Source: Zarea fungicola
Lineage: Eukaryota > Ascomycota > Sordariomycetes > Hypocreales > Cordycipitaceae
Length of the DNA: 64,000 nucleotides
Assembly (NCBI GenBank): GCA_900169235.1
Contig: FWCC01000283.1
Location: 179,070-243,069 of the forward strand
Reading direction: 5' to 3'
The notes beneath the pieces were generated by a model that saw nothing but the letters and a program-made list of their open reading frames with translations, ran no database searches and had not been told where the DNA came from. How positions within the stretch are numbered: the stretch's first letter is position 1; each line of letters begins with the position of its first letter. Positions 21,382 through 34,175 of the stretch are shown here, piece after piece. The position numbers and the translations under genes were made by a program.

Positions 21382-23251
21382 TTAAAATAACCATGCGACG
21401 TAGCGGTTATAAAACTTGTCCCAGCCCTTGCTCTCGGCCACCTTTATGCTCTGGTACGTAACAAACAGCTCCTCCTCGCGGTCGATAATATGCTTTCCAG
21501 TGTAAAAGTCTACATCATGAGGCTTGATTCCACGGCTCTTAGTGTACAACATATGCCCAAAGAGAAGGCAGAGGTAAAGTGGGATACCCAAGTACCCCGT
21601 AATGAAGTCCTGGTAGTTGAAAGTGGCACCGTTGTGGTGAAGGAAGACGTCAAAGTTCTTGGTGACGGCAATCAGGCAGCAGAAGAAAAGGGCAATGTAG
21701 GTTCCAATGAGACCCTGGGGAGCCACGTAAGGCATAGTCTTGTTCTCAATATTCTGTGCACGTCGACCCTTGAGGAAATGGATGTACGTGACGAGCAGCG
21801 AAATCCAAGACATGAGGCCGAAGATTGTGGTTAGGTTGACAAAGTAGCCAAAAACCTTTTTCGAGTCATTGGACACAACCATCATCGCCAGGAGGGCAAA
21901 CAGGGAGCACACGATCAGAGAGTACACCGGGACACCGCGGCTGTCGGTCTTGCGGAAGATGGCGGGCGCGGAACGGTCACTGGCCAGTCCGTACAGAGTG
22001 CGGCTGGCAATGTAGAGATCCGAGTTAGCGGCCGAGAAGACAAAGATGCAGATGCAGGCGTTGATGATGTGGGGGAGACCAGTGACGCCAGCAATGGAGG
22101 CAGCGGCGACAAAGGGACTGGCCTTGCCGCTCGTGCTCTTCGAGTTGGCCTCGAGCAGCTCCTTGCTGTTGTAGGGCACAATCATGCCCACCAACAAGAC
22201 ACTGAGGATGTAGAAGACGAGAATTCGGAAAAAGGTGAGGCGAATGGCCTTGGGGATCGAGCGGCGCGGGTTCTGCGCCTCAGCGGCCGTGACACCGACA
22301 AGTTCGGTGCCAAGATAGGCAAACGTGGCGTTGACCATGACGGACCAGAAGCCAAGGAACTTGCCAAGACCATTGGGGAATACAGGATGGCCGGGATGCT
22401 TCAGATCTTCCTGCCAGTAAAGCTTGGCGAAGGCGCCAGGGTTGCTCCAGTACTTGAAGCCAGGTGCGCCACCCTTTGGACCGCCGCCACAGGCAATGAC
22501 AAGAGAGAATAGAATGATGCCTAGGATGACAATGACTTTGAACGAGGACAGCCAGAACTCAAACTCGCCAAAGAACTTGACACCACCAAAATAATTAATT
22601 GCAACGATTAAAACCCAGATGATGGCCACCCAGACACCTGGATTGACCTTTTTGGGGTCAGCCCAGAACGAGATGACGAGCGAGGCGGCAGTAAGCTGGT
22701 TGGGTGTGACGATGATGTACTTCATCCAGTAACTAGTAGCAGTAGCAGTTAGCAGTTGCTACCGGCAAAAGCTGCCTCCGTGTGCCGCGGCGACATCCGC
22801 AACACGGGTAATTGTCAATTGTCAATTGGTTGTAAAGAAAATGTACTTACGACCATCCGAGGGCAAATCCAAGAGAAGGGTGGCAGTAGCGGGTGGCGTA
22901 GCCGGTAAAGCCGGAACTCATCGGCAGCCAAGCAGCCATCTCGCCAAGGCCAGCCATGACGCAGAACACCAAGGCGCCAACAAAGGTGTATGAGATGAAG
23001 AGCGAGCCGGGACCCGACGAGGCCAAGGCTTTGCCAGTGCCGACGATGAGACCTGTGCCGAGAGCACCACCAATCGCAATCATGGAGAGATGGCGTGGCT
23101 TCAGGCCGCGGTTCAGCATTGTCTCCGGATCCGTCTCGAGACCGCGAATATCGAGATGCTCATATTGCTTGCCGTCGAGGCTGGCCTTTTCGGCATCCAC
23201 ATTGTTGCCAGCGGCGCCCGAATGGGCTTCGATGCCATGAGCTGTGTTCAT
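21382..23251 (-). CDS. Amino-acid permease, GAP/DIP5-type YAT family (583 aa)
   Basis: Exons 23251-22851 and 22732-21382 give 584 codons, joined as FALGWSYWMKYIIVTPNQLT. The N-terminal 50 residues are hydrophilic. TM1 carries the family motif LSMIAIGGALGTGLIVGTG, followed by SSGPGSLFISYTFVG, GEMAAWLPMSSGFTGYATRY, the FGEFEFWLSSFKV stretch, and ELVGVTAAEAQNPRRSIPKA in the middle, all standard for fungal amino-acid permeases. Twelve TM helices and a cytosolic C-tail are expected. It is a proton symporter at the plasma membrane by family; specificity is unassigned. The intron contains two tandem AATTGTC units (near 22809-22824). The upstream region is long (2.7 kb, shared with gamma-glutamyltransferase), which would suit regulation by nitrogen source, though no site was proven. 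Confidence 0.92.
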
Positions 23252-25989
23252 GTTTTGCTGAGTTTTGCCGCAAACCAGAATTGTCACAATTCAGGGCTTG
23301 GTAAAAGATGGTCCGACGACAGGGCTGGCGAGAGATGAAAGGACCGTTTTTTCTGTCTTCTCCAGTTGACGAGGATAACAGTATTATATTATTACCGACT
23401 CAGGCTGCAGACAAGCCCACCCGGTCAGCCTACTCTCCCCAGAGCTTTATCGTAATAAGCGACTTTACTCAAACAACCTTAGACTGCTTATCTAGGCGTC
23501 GTGGACAGCATTCTGGTGGGACCTCGACCCAGAATCCGTAAGATCGACCCAGCCACAACCTCCGCTCTCGCTCGCTGTCGCTGCACTCTACTCCGTAATA
23601 GCCCTTTGCTATCCATAAATCCATGCATAAATAGCATTAAATCCCGCACCTTCTCCCCGCCTGTGGCTGCGCATTTACTTCACATTTGTCTAGCCCTTCA
23701 GCCTTCACGCTCGCAGGCTTTTGTAATTGGGGAGCGGCCGGTTAACCTGCCCGTGGACGTGGCTTAACGCCACTGAACAAAAGACAAACCAGCTCCTGGT
23801 TATTTTCGCCCGAGAGTGGAGTGAAAAGTGTTTTCCAGAAGAATTTGGAGACAAACAGGCTTCTGGAACATGACCCCAAAAACGCCTCGGATGAGTGGCG
23901 CATGTATGCATATGCAGAACTGGCGACTCCGTGTGACTACTCCGCAATAAAGGCTAGTCCGGTCTTTGCCACCAATTAACCGTCGCTTCAACGAGGATGA
24001 ATGCACAAACATTGTTAATTTACGCGTCTACCTCGTATAAATGTCGCTGCAAAGCTCATCCCTCATGACTACCCGTAGAAGTGATGGGATTCGACTCATT
24101 GTGAACCACTCGGTGTCATTTTCCAAATACCGGATCTACATGTAATGGCTGAAGTCTTATTAACGTAGCTAGCCAAAATGCACCAGCCTGACCGTCGGAA
24201 TTCAGACTTTGGCATTGTCGGACTTCTGATTTGCTCGCACGTTGTCTGACACAGACCACGGCGCTCCATAATTACTCCATAGCTATTCCAGCTGCTAGCG
24301 CAAAGCAATTATCATTTTGAATGTTTTTAATGTAAGGCATTTATCAGCATACGTGTGGGGCCCCACAAACTGTTGCTTTTGAACTCTGGACAGGGGAATC
24401 GTTGAGGCTTCACCCGCGGAGTTGGTAACTAGCCCCAATCCAGCCCTCTAGCCTAATGAGTAGCTCAACCAACCATGTTCAATGAACCAGTGGACCAGAA
24501 CTAGAGAACAGCACTTGGTGATGTGGGGGGTTGTTCTGAGTGGGTTTTCTCGAAAACTGCAGGCAAGGAAACCCGTTGGTTAGTGATCATATTCCTAGAC
24601 CCTCTAGGTGTAAGCTATGGTTACCAACTAACTTGGTAAACGCTTGATGTTGCATTTTTTGGCCCTTTTACGAGATTCGGTGAATCAATGACAACGAATG
24701 AACCGTTAACCTAGTAAACAAGAAGGAAGACTGGAGGAAGACTACGCGGGATCCGCTTCCATGTTCATCGTAATGAGGTTTATACCCCGCACGCACTGCT
24801 CGCAAGGGCGCGCGCAACACTTCATTTTCCCCAAATTCCCCCAAGATACAAGCAAGATGTTTGATATTTCATGCGGGGTATTGCTTACAGGCCGGCCGAG
24901 ACGGTGGCAGATGACTCTCTGTTTCGAAAATGATCCGGGGAGCTTCTAGGAGATTTCCCAAAGAAGAACGTTTGACGGACGGATTTAACATTACGACCCT
25001 CTATTCTCCATATAACAGAACCAATTAAGTCCTTGAGTCATTTTTATTCCCCAACATCCACGGAGCATTCCGTAGAGGACGGAGTAACGGACTTACATGG
25101 TCCGTATTCCTGGTCAGTGCACACCTAGCCACCAACCATTGTTGTAGGGAACCAAGGAACCACCAGGGAACACACCTGACAAGAAGAATTTCCGTTTAGA
25201 GTCAATGGTATGGTACCCTGCAGCAGAGGTCTCCATCGCGACCTTTGCCAAGCTCTAGGTGTCAATGCAGCAACCCTGCCCAACGTGGCGGCGCCACCTC
25301 CCCCGCATTGACGGCGGAGAATATATTCGAGGCTGAAGTTGATCCATATTTCTATTCATCAGAGTCAATCATAGACCTGTCAGTCATCGATTTACAACCG
25401 CCACTACCAGATTAGGATAAACGAAGGCATTTCACAATAGCAGCTCAGCTATCAGGGATCGTCGACATGTCACTTACACGGGGGCATGCAGGGAACAAGG
25501 CTAGAACCAAGGAATTTGGTTGGAGGAAGCACCCCAGCTTCTAGAAGACAAGAGCCTTTGAGCTCAGGCTCGGCAGTTATTTGAATCAAACGAGAAAAAT
25601 TTCTCGCATGGCATGTAAACAAGTCGCGCCCTCCGCCGGCATTGGAACTACGCGATTCTTGATCGCATGATGCACTGGCCTGCTCGTAGCGTCCTGCGAA
25701 GATCAAGACGCTAAGTACACTCCGATCTAGGCGCCGCCGGTAGTTCGGTTCATTGTACAATTCGTAACCTATTGACATACCTCACCGTATCCAAGAGCTC
25801 TAAACGAAGGAGCTCCAAGGTAAGAGACCTTGTAGCCCATGATATCACGGCCCTCTTAATTTCGTAGTATAAAGCCTGCGTTGGCCCAGCTGTAGAATTC
25901 ATGCATCTTATGGAATAGCATCTCAACCTTCCCCTTCTTCTCCTCCCCCTCTTCCCAGAAGCTATCGACGCGTAGTCGTCTTCTCCATC
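23252..25989. promoter_or_regulatory. Long divergent upstream region of permease and gamma-glutamyltransferase
   Basis: The 2.7 kb between these divergent genes holds no credible coding frame. A perfect 14-base palindrome TGTGGGGCCCCACA lies at 24354-24367. TATAAA at 25868-25873 lies about 120 bases upstream of the gamma-glutamyltransferase ATG and is a plausible TATA box. Confidence 0.45.
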
Positions 25990-27755
25990 ATGATTCCCAC
26001 CCCTGTCAAGTCAATTTGTGGCCTTGCCCTAGCCAGCACTCTAATCTCTGGTGTCATTGCTGCACCGACATTCGAGCAGGTCCCAACAAATGGAGCTATC
26101 GCATGTGAGAGTGATGTGTGTAGCAACATTGGCATTCAATTGCTTCGAGAGGGTGGCACTGCTGCTGATGCCCATGTTGGCATGGTTCTCTGTGTCGGTA
26201 CCATCGGAATGTACCACTCCGGCATAGGCGGTGGCGGATTCATGCTCGTCCGGAGCCCCAATGGCACTTATGAAGTCATCGACTTCCGTGAGATGGCACC
26301 GGCAGCCGCCACCGAGGACATGTTCACCAAGGACCCTACTCTAAGCACAAATGGTGGCCTAGCTGTGTAAGTACTCCTTTTTGTAACGTTGTCTGTATGG
26401 TGTGCAAGCAGTCATCTAACAAGTGTCTCACCAGTGGCGTTCCTGGAGAGCTTCGTGGTCTTGAGTATCTCCACAACCACTATGGTGCGCTATCATGGGA
26501 GCAAGTCGTTTCCCCAGCCATCAAGATTGCTCGTGAAGGCTTCAAGGTAACCCAGGACATGATTAAAGCCATTGGCGGCGCGATACCCAATGCAGACTTC
26601 CTTACCAATGATCCGGCATGGGCCATTGACTTTGCCCCGAATGGAACTCTTGTTAAGCTGGGTGACACCATGACGAGGAAGAGATTTGCAGATACTCTTG
26701 AGACAATTGCAAAGGAGGGTGTTGATGCATTCTACAGTGGAGCTATCGCAAAGGCCACCATTGCTGCTATTCAGGCCGCGAACGGTACTATGACTGTGGC
26801 GGATCTTAAAAACTACACCATTGCTCTGCGAAAACCACTCAGCATCAACTACGGGAAATACAAGCTTACGAGCACCAATGCTCCCTCGAGCGGTCCCGTC
26901 GTCCTGAGTGCTCTCCAAACTGTCAGTGGCTACGAGGGCTTCTTCAGTGACCCGGCTCAAAACAATCTGTCATATCACCGTCTTGACGAAGCTATTCGGT
27001 GGGCTTATGGTCAGCGCACGAAGATGGGAGATCCGTCGTTTGTAAACGGGATGGAAACATATGTGGAAGAAATGATTAGCCCTGCCACCGGCAACCTGAC
27101 TCGCTCAAGGATTGACGACTTTAAAACGCAAAATGTCTCTTACTATGATCCTGAAGGACTTGAGACCATTAACACACCAGGAACTTCTCACATGGTTTCC
27201 GCAGACAAGAGCGGCCTGGCCATCTCCATGACCACAACCATCAACTTGGCATTCGGGTCGCAAGTCATTGTCCCCGAGACTGGTATTATCCTGAACAATG
27301 AAATGGGCGACTTCAGCATCCCCGGTGTCAGCAACACCTTTGGCTACATTCCCACGCCGGCCAACTTTGTGCGACCTGGCAAGCGCCCCCTGTCCTCCAT
27401 CTCTCCCATCATCGCCGAGCTCAACGGCAAGCTCTACCTGGCCCTGGGTGCCGCCGGAGGAAGCCGGATTGCCACGGCCAACATTCAAAACACTGTATAT
27501 GTCCTGTCCGAGGGCCTTAATACCCACGACGCCTTGTCCAAGCCTCGCCTGCACGACCAGCTGAACCCTAACCGCGTCGAGTTTGAATGGGCCTTTGACA
27601 ACTCCACCGTCGCTTACATGAAGAGCATTGGTGCAAATGTCACTTGGGTCCCGCCTGGAAACTCGCTGGCCCAGGCTGTGCGTCTGCTGCCCAATGGAAC
27701 ATTTGAAGCCACTGGCGAGCCTAGAATGAGCAGCTCTGGTGGTTTTGCAGTATAA
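25990..27755 (+). CDS. ggt: Secreted gamma-glutamyltransferase (565 aa)
   Basis: Exons 25990-26366 and 26435-27755 total 566 codons. A signal peptide is visible (SICGLALASTLISGVIAAP, cleavage near residue 25). Family blocks are the N-terminal GA(I/V)A..S..CSNIG..LLREGGTAADA, SGIGGGGFMLV, GVPGELRGLEY, the autocleavage and catalytic site PGTSHMVSADKSG with the nucleophilic Thr at about residue 376, then FGSQVIVPETGIILNNEM and GKRPLSSISP. It transfers or hydrolyses the gamma-glutamyl group of glutathione; the precursor cleaves itself before the Thr into large and small subunits. Several N-glycosylation sequons fit secretion. Extracellular glutathione use as a nitrogen and sulfur source fits the neighbouring permease, as inference. 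Confidence 0.95.
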
Positions 27756-29075
27756 TTTTTGAGTTAATAAAAATAATCTTGGCAAATAGTTCTGATCACT
27801 CTGAATCTACCCTCTCATTCCATTCTACTGTATAGTTTGGAAGACTTGTGTGAAGTTAATTGCTGTAATCTTTACTTTTTGTGCAGGTTTACATTATATC
27901 GGCAATGCCGCAATATCTTTGTTCTCTTGAGTAATGTGCGAGCATTTCAAGGTCGATTCATACCCCCCAAACTATAAAAATATCTGCAGTTAATGCCCTT
28001 CGATCGGCTCTGTAGTGTCTCGCTATCAGTTGCATCTTGAGCAACGTAACTACTTAGCGGCCCAAATGACTTACATGGTGGATAATAAAAGCACGTTGCA
28101 TTGACTAACAAACTAACTTGTTAGTGCCTTTGCAAGGCCACCCGTCTCAGTTGTGGCTTGGCCCACCGAAGCCCACACGGATGGCTTGCAATAGCACAAA
28201 CTTTGGTAACATAATTCCACTCGTCAGCAGAGGAATTCGAATCTGCCATATGTGATGAAAAGGGTGATCCCTTGCGGACCCAAATCTTGCCTCCCGCAAA
28301 AGAGCCCGGGGATGTTAAAAGAATCCCCTCAAGGCACACGAAGGGATAGACATGACTAACAATCAATTAACCATTTATCGCCAAACACACAGGACATTCA
28401 GCCTCCATTTTGGACGACAATTGCCTGCCGCATTTTTACAATGGAAGAAGCCAGGCATGAGGACAAAGTGTTGCTTGTCTGCTTCTTTACACAGTAGCGG
28501 ACCTAGTCTTGTCAAAGAACCAATTATACGTGTTGGTTCACGTGTATTTATAGATCAAGTTAAAAAAAAAAGAATTGGCTTCTACGCTCGTCAACAGATT
28601 CTACAGGGCAGTTAATACTGGCGCATAGCGATTTGGCAAGCAACCCCTGTCGTGCGTCTGTATCAATTGCCGTTAATATCGGCCAGCACCATCGGCACAC
28701 AAAAGTTAAAAGGACCCAACTTAACTAATTGACGATAACCAGCTCTTACATGCAGACTATTATAAAGCTGCCGCGTGTTACTTGAAGCGTATTCCCGTAC
28801 GGCTGCCGCAACCAGCTTTGCTCGCTAACTTATAACGGGTAGTTACCACTCGTGCATTAACCCGAAGCAGCAGTATTATACAATAAGCAACACAGGTTTT
28901 AGACCGTGCTGTAACAGTCAACTAGCTATTACCCCTGACTTTATTCCAATTGCCCTTTTTTTGTATTTTCTTTTTATGTAAAGGAACAGTCAAGGTAGAA
29001 TCCTTTTGCAGCGCCATCTCTTCTACTGGTCGCCCCTTGGCATCAGCATAACAAGCCACTCGAAAATATACCAAC
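27756..29075. other. Intergenic region
   Basis: This 1.3-kb AT-rich stretch has no credible gene. TATAAAG near 28760 lies about 310 bases upstream of the GNAT start, and TTAACTAACT-like motifs recur. No repeat family was recognised. Confidence 0.4.
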
Positions 29076-29827
29076 ATGGGCATCCGAAAGATTACCATTG
29101 ACGACTTACCCAAGGTCAAAGACTACGTAGTCGAATTAACTTGGGAAGACAACTTTCACAAGTGGTTCTTCACTGGCAAGCACGAGCATCCTTTTGCCTA
29201 CCGACGCTGGTGGACCAACTACGTCCGCACTCACATTCTTCGACCCAACCTGTATACGTACGTCTACGAGGAGCAGAGCACAGGTAAAATCCTGGGCTGG
29301 GTTTCTCTGAGCCCGGGTGAGGATAACGACGATCCTGTGGATCTGGACTTGAGCAAGAATTCACCCCGTGAGAGTAAGCATATTAAAAGACAAAAAAAAC
29401 CATGAATAAGTATCATTAATTCGCTAACATTTCTGCAGGGTGGCTGAGAAAATACTGGGCTTACCACAATGGCCTCAGAGAAAAGATTCGGCCGAATCCC
29501 TCCCTCGACAAGGCGCGGCTCGAGTACTATTCCAAAGTTGTACAGCCAGGGCTGAGCAAGACGATATTTGTCGGGGAGGATCGTCGGAACTGGTGCATCT
29601 ACGAGCTGTTTGTGGACCCGGCCTTGCAGCCGCCAGATTCCAAGGACATCCTCCTCCAGCTCCTCGGCAATGCGAAGGAGCAGTGCCGCAAGGACGGCGT
29701 GGGATTCTGGACCCTTTCCACTTCTAACGATGAGCTTGAAGATATGAAGGAATACGGATTCGAGTGGCGCGACAAAATTGAGTTTGGAAACATCTCGTTC
29801 TACGCGATGAAGTATGTGGGAAACTAG
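29076..29827 (+). CDS. GNAT-family N-acetyltransferase (228 aa)
   Basis: Exons 29076-29373 and 29439-29827, 229 codons. The donor is either GTAAGC (used here) or GTGAGA six bases earlier; both keep frame and differ by two residues. The protein begins MGIRKITIDDLPKVKDYV, a typical GNAT opening. Beta-strand 4 to 5 features appear around YVYEEQSTGKILGWVSLSP, and later CIYELFVDPALQPPDSKDIL is the beta-4/motif-A-like segment, though the canonical Q/RxxGxG/A loop is degenerate here (PDSKDILLQLLGNA). The C-terminal DGVGFWTLSTSNDE...EYGFEWRDKIEF is the usual final region. Substrate unknown. It resembles the large set of fungal GNAT orphans related to secondary metabolism or detoxification. Confidence 0.75.
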
Positions 29828-30577
29828 GGACTGTGCCATCCCTTAAGCATTGAATATCCTCAACTCTCCATTTGAAACGACACTTTCCTGGACCGTATTA
29901 TCTATGCTAGGCTTTGAAATCGGAAAAGCCAATTAAAACATGACCGGGTATGCCTCCGGCAACTATGCTCTCATGAACCCGGCAAGAGTGTGCATCCTCG
30001 GTCGGGTGGATTGTACTCGCAAACAAAGCGTACTGATTACACCACGTGCGAGGTCATGATTTCGATTTCGTGCGCACATTCATTGCGATGAAAAATAGCT
30101 GCACTCGATTTGTCAAAGTTGGGCTAGGGAAGCCAGACTTGCGGGAGTGGTAAATCACGAAGCCTGCCAATAATTTGTACTGTTTAAACGCCTACCAATA
30201 TTGACGAATCTGGCCGTGAGCTCCGCGAATACAAAGAAAGGCCTTCACATACAATATAAAAAACACAGCTTTGGGCAAAAGCCATAACTAAGCATTGTTA
30301 AATCACGTGGACGTCTGCTCAGCCTCGTGCGCGTCGGGCCGCTACCTAGCTCATCTCCTCATCGTCAATTCCGCGTCCTTCGAGCTGAGATCCTTGGCGT
30401 GTACTGCTGCTTGCTCCTTGCTGCTTTGCCTCCCGCTCTGCACATACCCAAAAAACCTTACACTTAGATAAACCCTGATCTACCCCAACAAAAAGATGTG
30501 TTCTACCAAATATTGCAGTGCGGCATAATTGCATTCCTCGCCAAAAGTTGCACGAGCTTCTCTGCAACCTTCAAATA
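29828..30577. other. Intergenic region
   Basis: About 750 bases between two same-strand genes. A minus-strand frame at 30346-30567 ends in a plausible-looking polar tail but I could not build a gene with a start and splice sites around it. Nothing else is seen. Confidence 0.4.
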
Positions 30578-33500
30578 ATGGCTCATGATAAAATCCACCT
30601 CAAGGTCTCCATTAAGCTAGGTATATAAAACACCGCATCTAGGCTATAATACAACTCTGGTGTTAATCATCGCAACTAGCTGGAAATGAGACCATCGATG
30701 AAGAAGCTGAAGAAGAGAAGGCCCTCTCGTTACCAGAATTCAAAGCCAGGATTGAACGGAAGCATCATATCCCACCTGGCAATGCCAGCTTGTATGTCAA
30801 CGGGTCCGAGTTCCCCCAGATACCTGTACCGCTTGGCACAATATTAAAGGACGGAGATGTTGTGACCTTGACGGCCGATACAGCTCACTCCGCTGCGGCA
30901 GATGGTTACAACAAGGCTGTAAAGGCATTGTCTATCGGCGGAGCTGTAGCTTTTGGCGTGGTTAGCCTGGCTGGCGGTGGAAGCAAATATCAAGAGCATG
31001 TAAATGATGGTAGTTTCGTTCGCGGGGGCGCATTTGCCGAGAATTTGTTGGCGCGTGAAGCACTGGGTGGCCCTGCATCTAGGAAAGAGAAAATAGGAGT
31101 AGTAGAGGCAGAATCCGTTGCAGATGAAGATACAAATCGCTCAGTTATCGACGGAAACAAGGATGGCCCGAAAGAAGATGCTCCTCGGCTCTTTCCAGGA
31201 CCACGGCGGCGCAGAAGGCATAGTGCAATTACCGACCGGTCATCATCCAAGCATGACCATTTTCGACATCATGTTGCCTTTGACAATATCAAACTCCCAA
31301 GAGGCGACACAACAAGGCAGGTCACAAGGTCGCTGACACTCAATGTGCGGCACAAGGAACATCGAGTTAGCGAGCGGTCACGAACCTTCATGGTCGGGCT
31401 GAGCAGCCACAGCCAATCAGACTTTGCCCTGCAGTGGCTTCTCCATGAATTGGTTGAAGACGATGACGAAGTCGTCTGCGTGAGTGTGCTGGAAAAAGAT
31501 GGATTTCACTGGCAGGGTGCGGATTATAAGCGTGAAGCCGAGAATATCCTGCACGGCATCGTGGAGAAGGCCCATGCAAGCTACGCCATCAGCATCGTGC
31601 TAGAGTACGCCATAGGCAACCTTCTTGATACTTTTCAGCAACTGGTAAGTAGAAACAGTCTCTTTCTTTTAATAATTGGCGGGAGTATCGTCAGGAAGTT
31701 AAGAAAATTCGTGCCTAGGTTCAAACGTATAAGCCAATACTACTAGTCATAGGCACCAGTGGGAGGTCCCTGAGTGGGATTAGGCACAGAGACTCGTTTT
31801 CAAAGTACTGCCTGAAATACATGCCAATCCCCGTAGTCATATTTCGGTCGTTAGAACAACGCGCCCGGAAAAGGCAGCGGCGTGCTAAAGACTGGAGCCG
31901 GCAAACGTATCGGGGCATGCTGAAGGCAACTGGCGGCATCCACGAGGCGGACAGCGACATCACCGATACCTACCAGATTGCGTTGAAGATTTTGCCAGAT
32001 GAAGAACTTTACAACGGTTCGGTCCGGCGGCGGCGTGGGCTGCGCGAGACAGGCAGCAGACCATCTACCAGATCCACGACAGCCATCTCGTTCGATGATT
32101 CACCTCTTGCAACAAGATACATGTCTCGAAGCAGCCCACATTCCAGCGAAAACGAGGAAGAAAACGTGGGAGAAGAGGAGGAAGACGAATATGACGGGTT
32201 CGAAGTTATGTCTGGAGCTACAATTTTGGATCAGCAACGAAAACTAGGGCTACACGACCAGGCGAGAGCGTCCGAAGCTGCTCTGCTTCCTGCCGTGTTA
32301 GCGATGGATGATGAAGATGGAGACGAATCACAGCGACTGGAAGACTTGATGAAATCCTCCGGAGCTGCTACTGTGCTTTATAATACAAAGCTACTGGACG
32401 AGGAACTTGCAAACGAATCGCAGCATGAGACGAGCCAGAATCTTGGTAGTGACCCTGGCGCTACTCTGGAAAAAATACCACCGCTTAAACTCTTACTTCC
32501 CGTACCAGTCATTTACACAAAAGGTAAAAGTTCTCACGGCCAGACTTTGTTTTTACCCAGGCACTGACAGTTATCTTTCCAAGGCTATCCATACTGCCTG
32601 TCAGCAGTGCTGGAGCTATTCTTTCCTGTACCCGTCATTTTTCGCAGAGAGCCACCAGTCCTTCCAGGCAAAGCCCGCGTGCGATGGACTTGTGTACGAG
32701 ACTCCTCGACTACTCCAATACACTGTTTCTTGTCTGTCATTGCTAATACTTTTATTTTTCATGTAGACTTGTGGAGAAGAGCTCTATGATGACTTTAGGG
32801 AGGTCATACCTGGCGCCCTTGTCCGCCTGCAAGAACGACTACTGTACCAGGCCCAGACGAAATCGCCCGCTCAAGTATCTAGTACTGCTGCCCAAATGGC
32901 CCACAGCTTGCGAGAACACTTGAATGCCGTGGGTTTGTTCTTCGGGCAAATCGCGGACCAGATGAGAGCTCTCGGCAGACAACCGAACAAGCTGCCTCTC
33001 CATAACGAAGAGTCCGGACAAGCTGCGCAGACCCAACAACCGCCAGCGCCGTCGTCTCCCGTAGATCCACCTCCCATTCTTCTTCTTTGCATCGGTATGG
33101 GAGTGAACGGTACCTGGCTGCGGCAGGAGCTTTTAAAAAATGTCCACGATGATGCTACTTTCTTCAAGTTCCTTCGGAGCCAGTCCTCCAAGCACCGTGG
33201 CCGTCTGTCCTGGCTATCTTTGAGAGGGGTCAGCAGGATCTCTCTAACTCGGGTAACCTACCCCTCAAATAACACTGTGAACGACGCTGTCCAATGCATC
33301 CCACTAACAATTCTTTGCAGTTTCGAGTCGACGCGAACCATTTCGCAGAAGTGCATCACCACGACATCAAATGCATCAACAAATGCGTCTGCCTCCCCCC
33401 GCTGGAAAAGCTGCAGGCCAAAGAGTATCTGTGCAATCCGGCGCCCGAACAGGAGCTTGACCACGATCCACCCATTGCTACAAATACTCTAACACATTAT

Positions 33501-33812
33501 TTTCGACAGCCACACTGTCTAAATACGTTGCAGACTAGCGTATTCAATCAGGTGCCTAAGCGAGCCCGCGGTGTGCTGAGTGTCGGCCCGGACGAGTCCC
33601 AGCTGGGATGGGGGATATACATTGCCGATGGCTGGCACTGGCGGCTGATATACTTTGTCATTGTAGTCCCGGTGCTCCTTGGGGGGTTTATTTTTGGCAT
33701 CGCATGGTCCGTGACAAAAGGCGACATTCAGTCGGCATTTGCCATTGCCGCTTCGTGGATGGCTCTAGCGCCGGTGTTGCTAGGATACATTGCCATTCGC
33801 GACATGAATTAA
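30578..33812 (+). CDS. Universal-stress-protein domain protein fused to a fungal TM protein family (966 aa)
   Basis: Six exons: 30578-30620, 30680-31644, 31719-32523, 32584-32693, 32767-33252 and 33321-33812, 967 codons. Residues about 1-80 are an unknown domain with ASLYVNGSEFPQIPVPLG. A USP domain spans about 250-375: FMVGLSSHSQSDFALQWLL, the VLEYAIGNLLDTFQQL helix, and the nucleotide-loop-like LLVIGTSGRSLSG before SKYCLKYMPIPVVIF. An acidic low-complexity region follows. From about residue 605 the protein matches a separate fungal family: RVRWTCTCGEELYDDF, then PPILLLCIGMG, then GWGIYIADGWHWR and two C-terminal TM helices. Introns of 60 and 73 nt bridge the two halves in frame, and the second half has no ATG of its own after the only in-frame stop. 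Two separate genes remain possible. Confidence 0.65.
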
Positions 33813-34175
33813 TGAGATACTATTGGGAGTATATAAATGAAATATAGAAGATCTGTTAAAGGAAACTATGGGAATTCCATAAATTCTTCACTTTTATCAA
33901 TAGTTCATGCAATGTCGAGCATGTCTGCCGTCCTTTATCATGTAAGCGCTCTCGCTGACAGTGGCAGGGGTGGGTGAGTACAAATTTAAAGAAACGCAGA
34001 GTATTTTATTAAGTATTATTCGGCTAGAGTTCAATTAAAATTACCAACCACCTTATTTTCATTCTGCTTTTGATTATCCAATTATTACGCATCTGTCAAG
34101 CAAGCACGCGCTTCTGTCGAGTGGCGCAGAGGGAGGAGCATGATTCACTGGCGATAGGATATCTGCGTGCGTGCT
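33813..34175. other. Convergent intergenic region
   Basis: About 360 AT-rich bases between the USP fusion gene and the GH12 gene. No feature is seen. Confidence 0.5.

Noticed and set aside
30346..30567. Minus-strand frame ending in a polar tail (possible terminal exon of another gene)
   Set aside because: An acceptor exists before it, but no donor or ATG-bearing upstream exon could be found that does not collide with the USP gene start.
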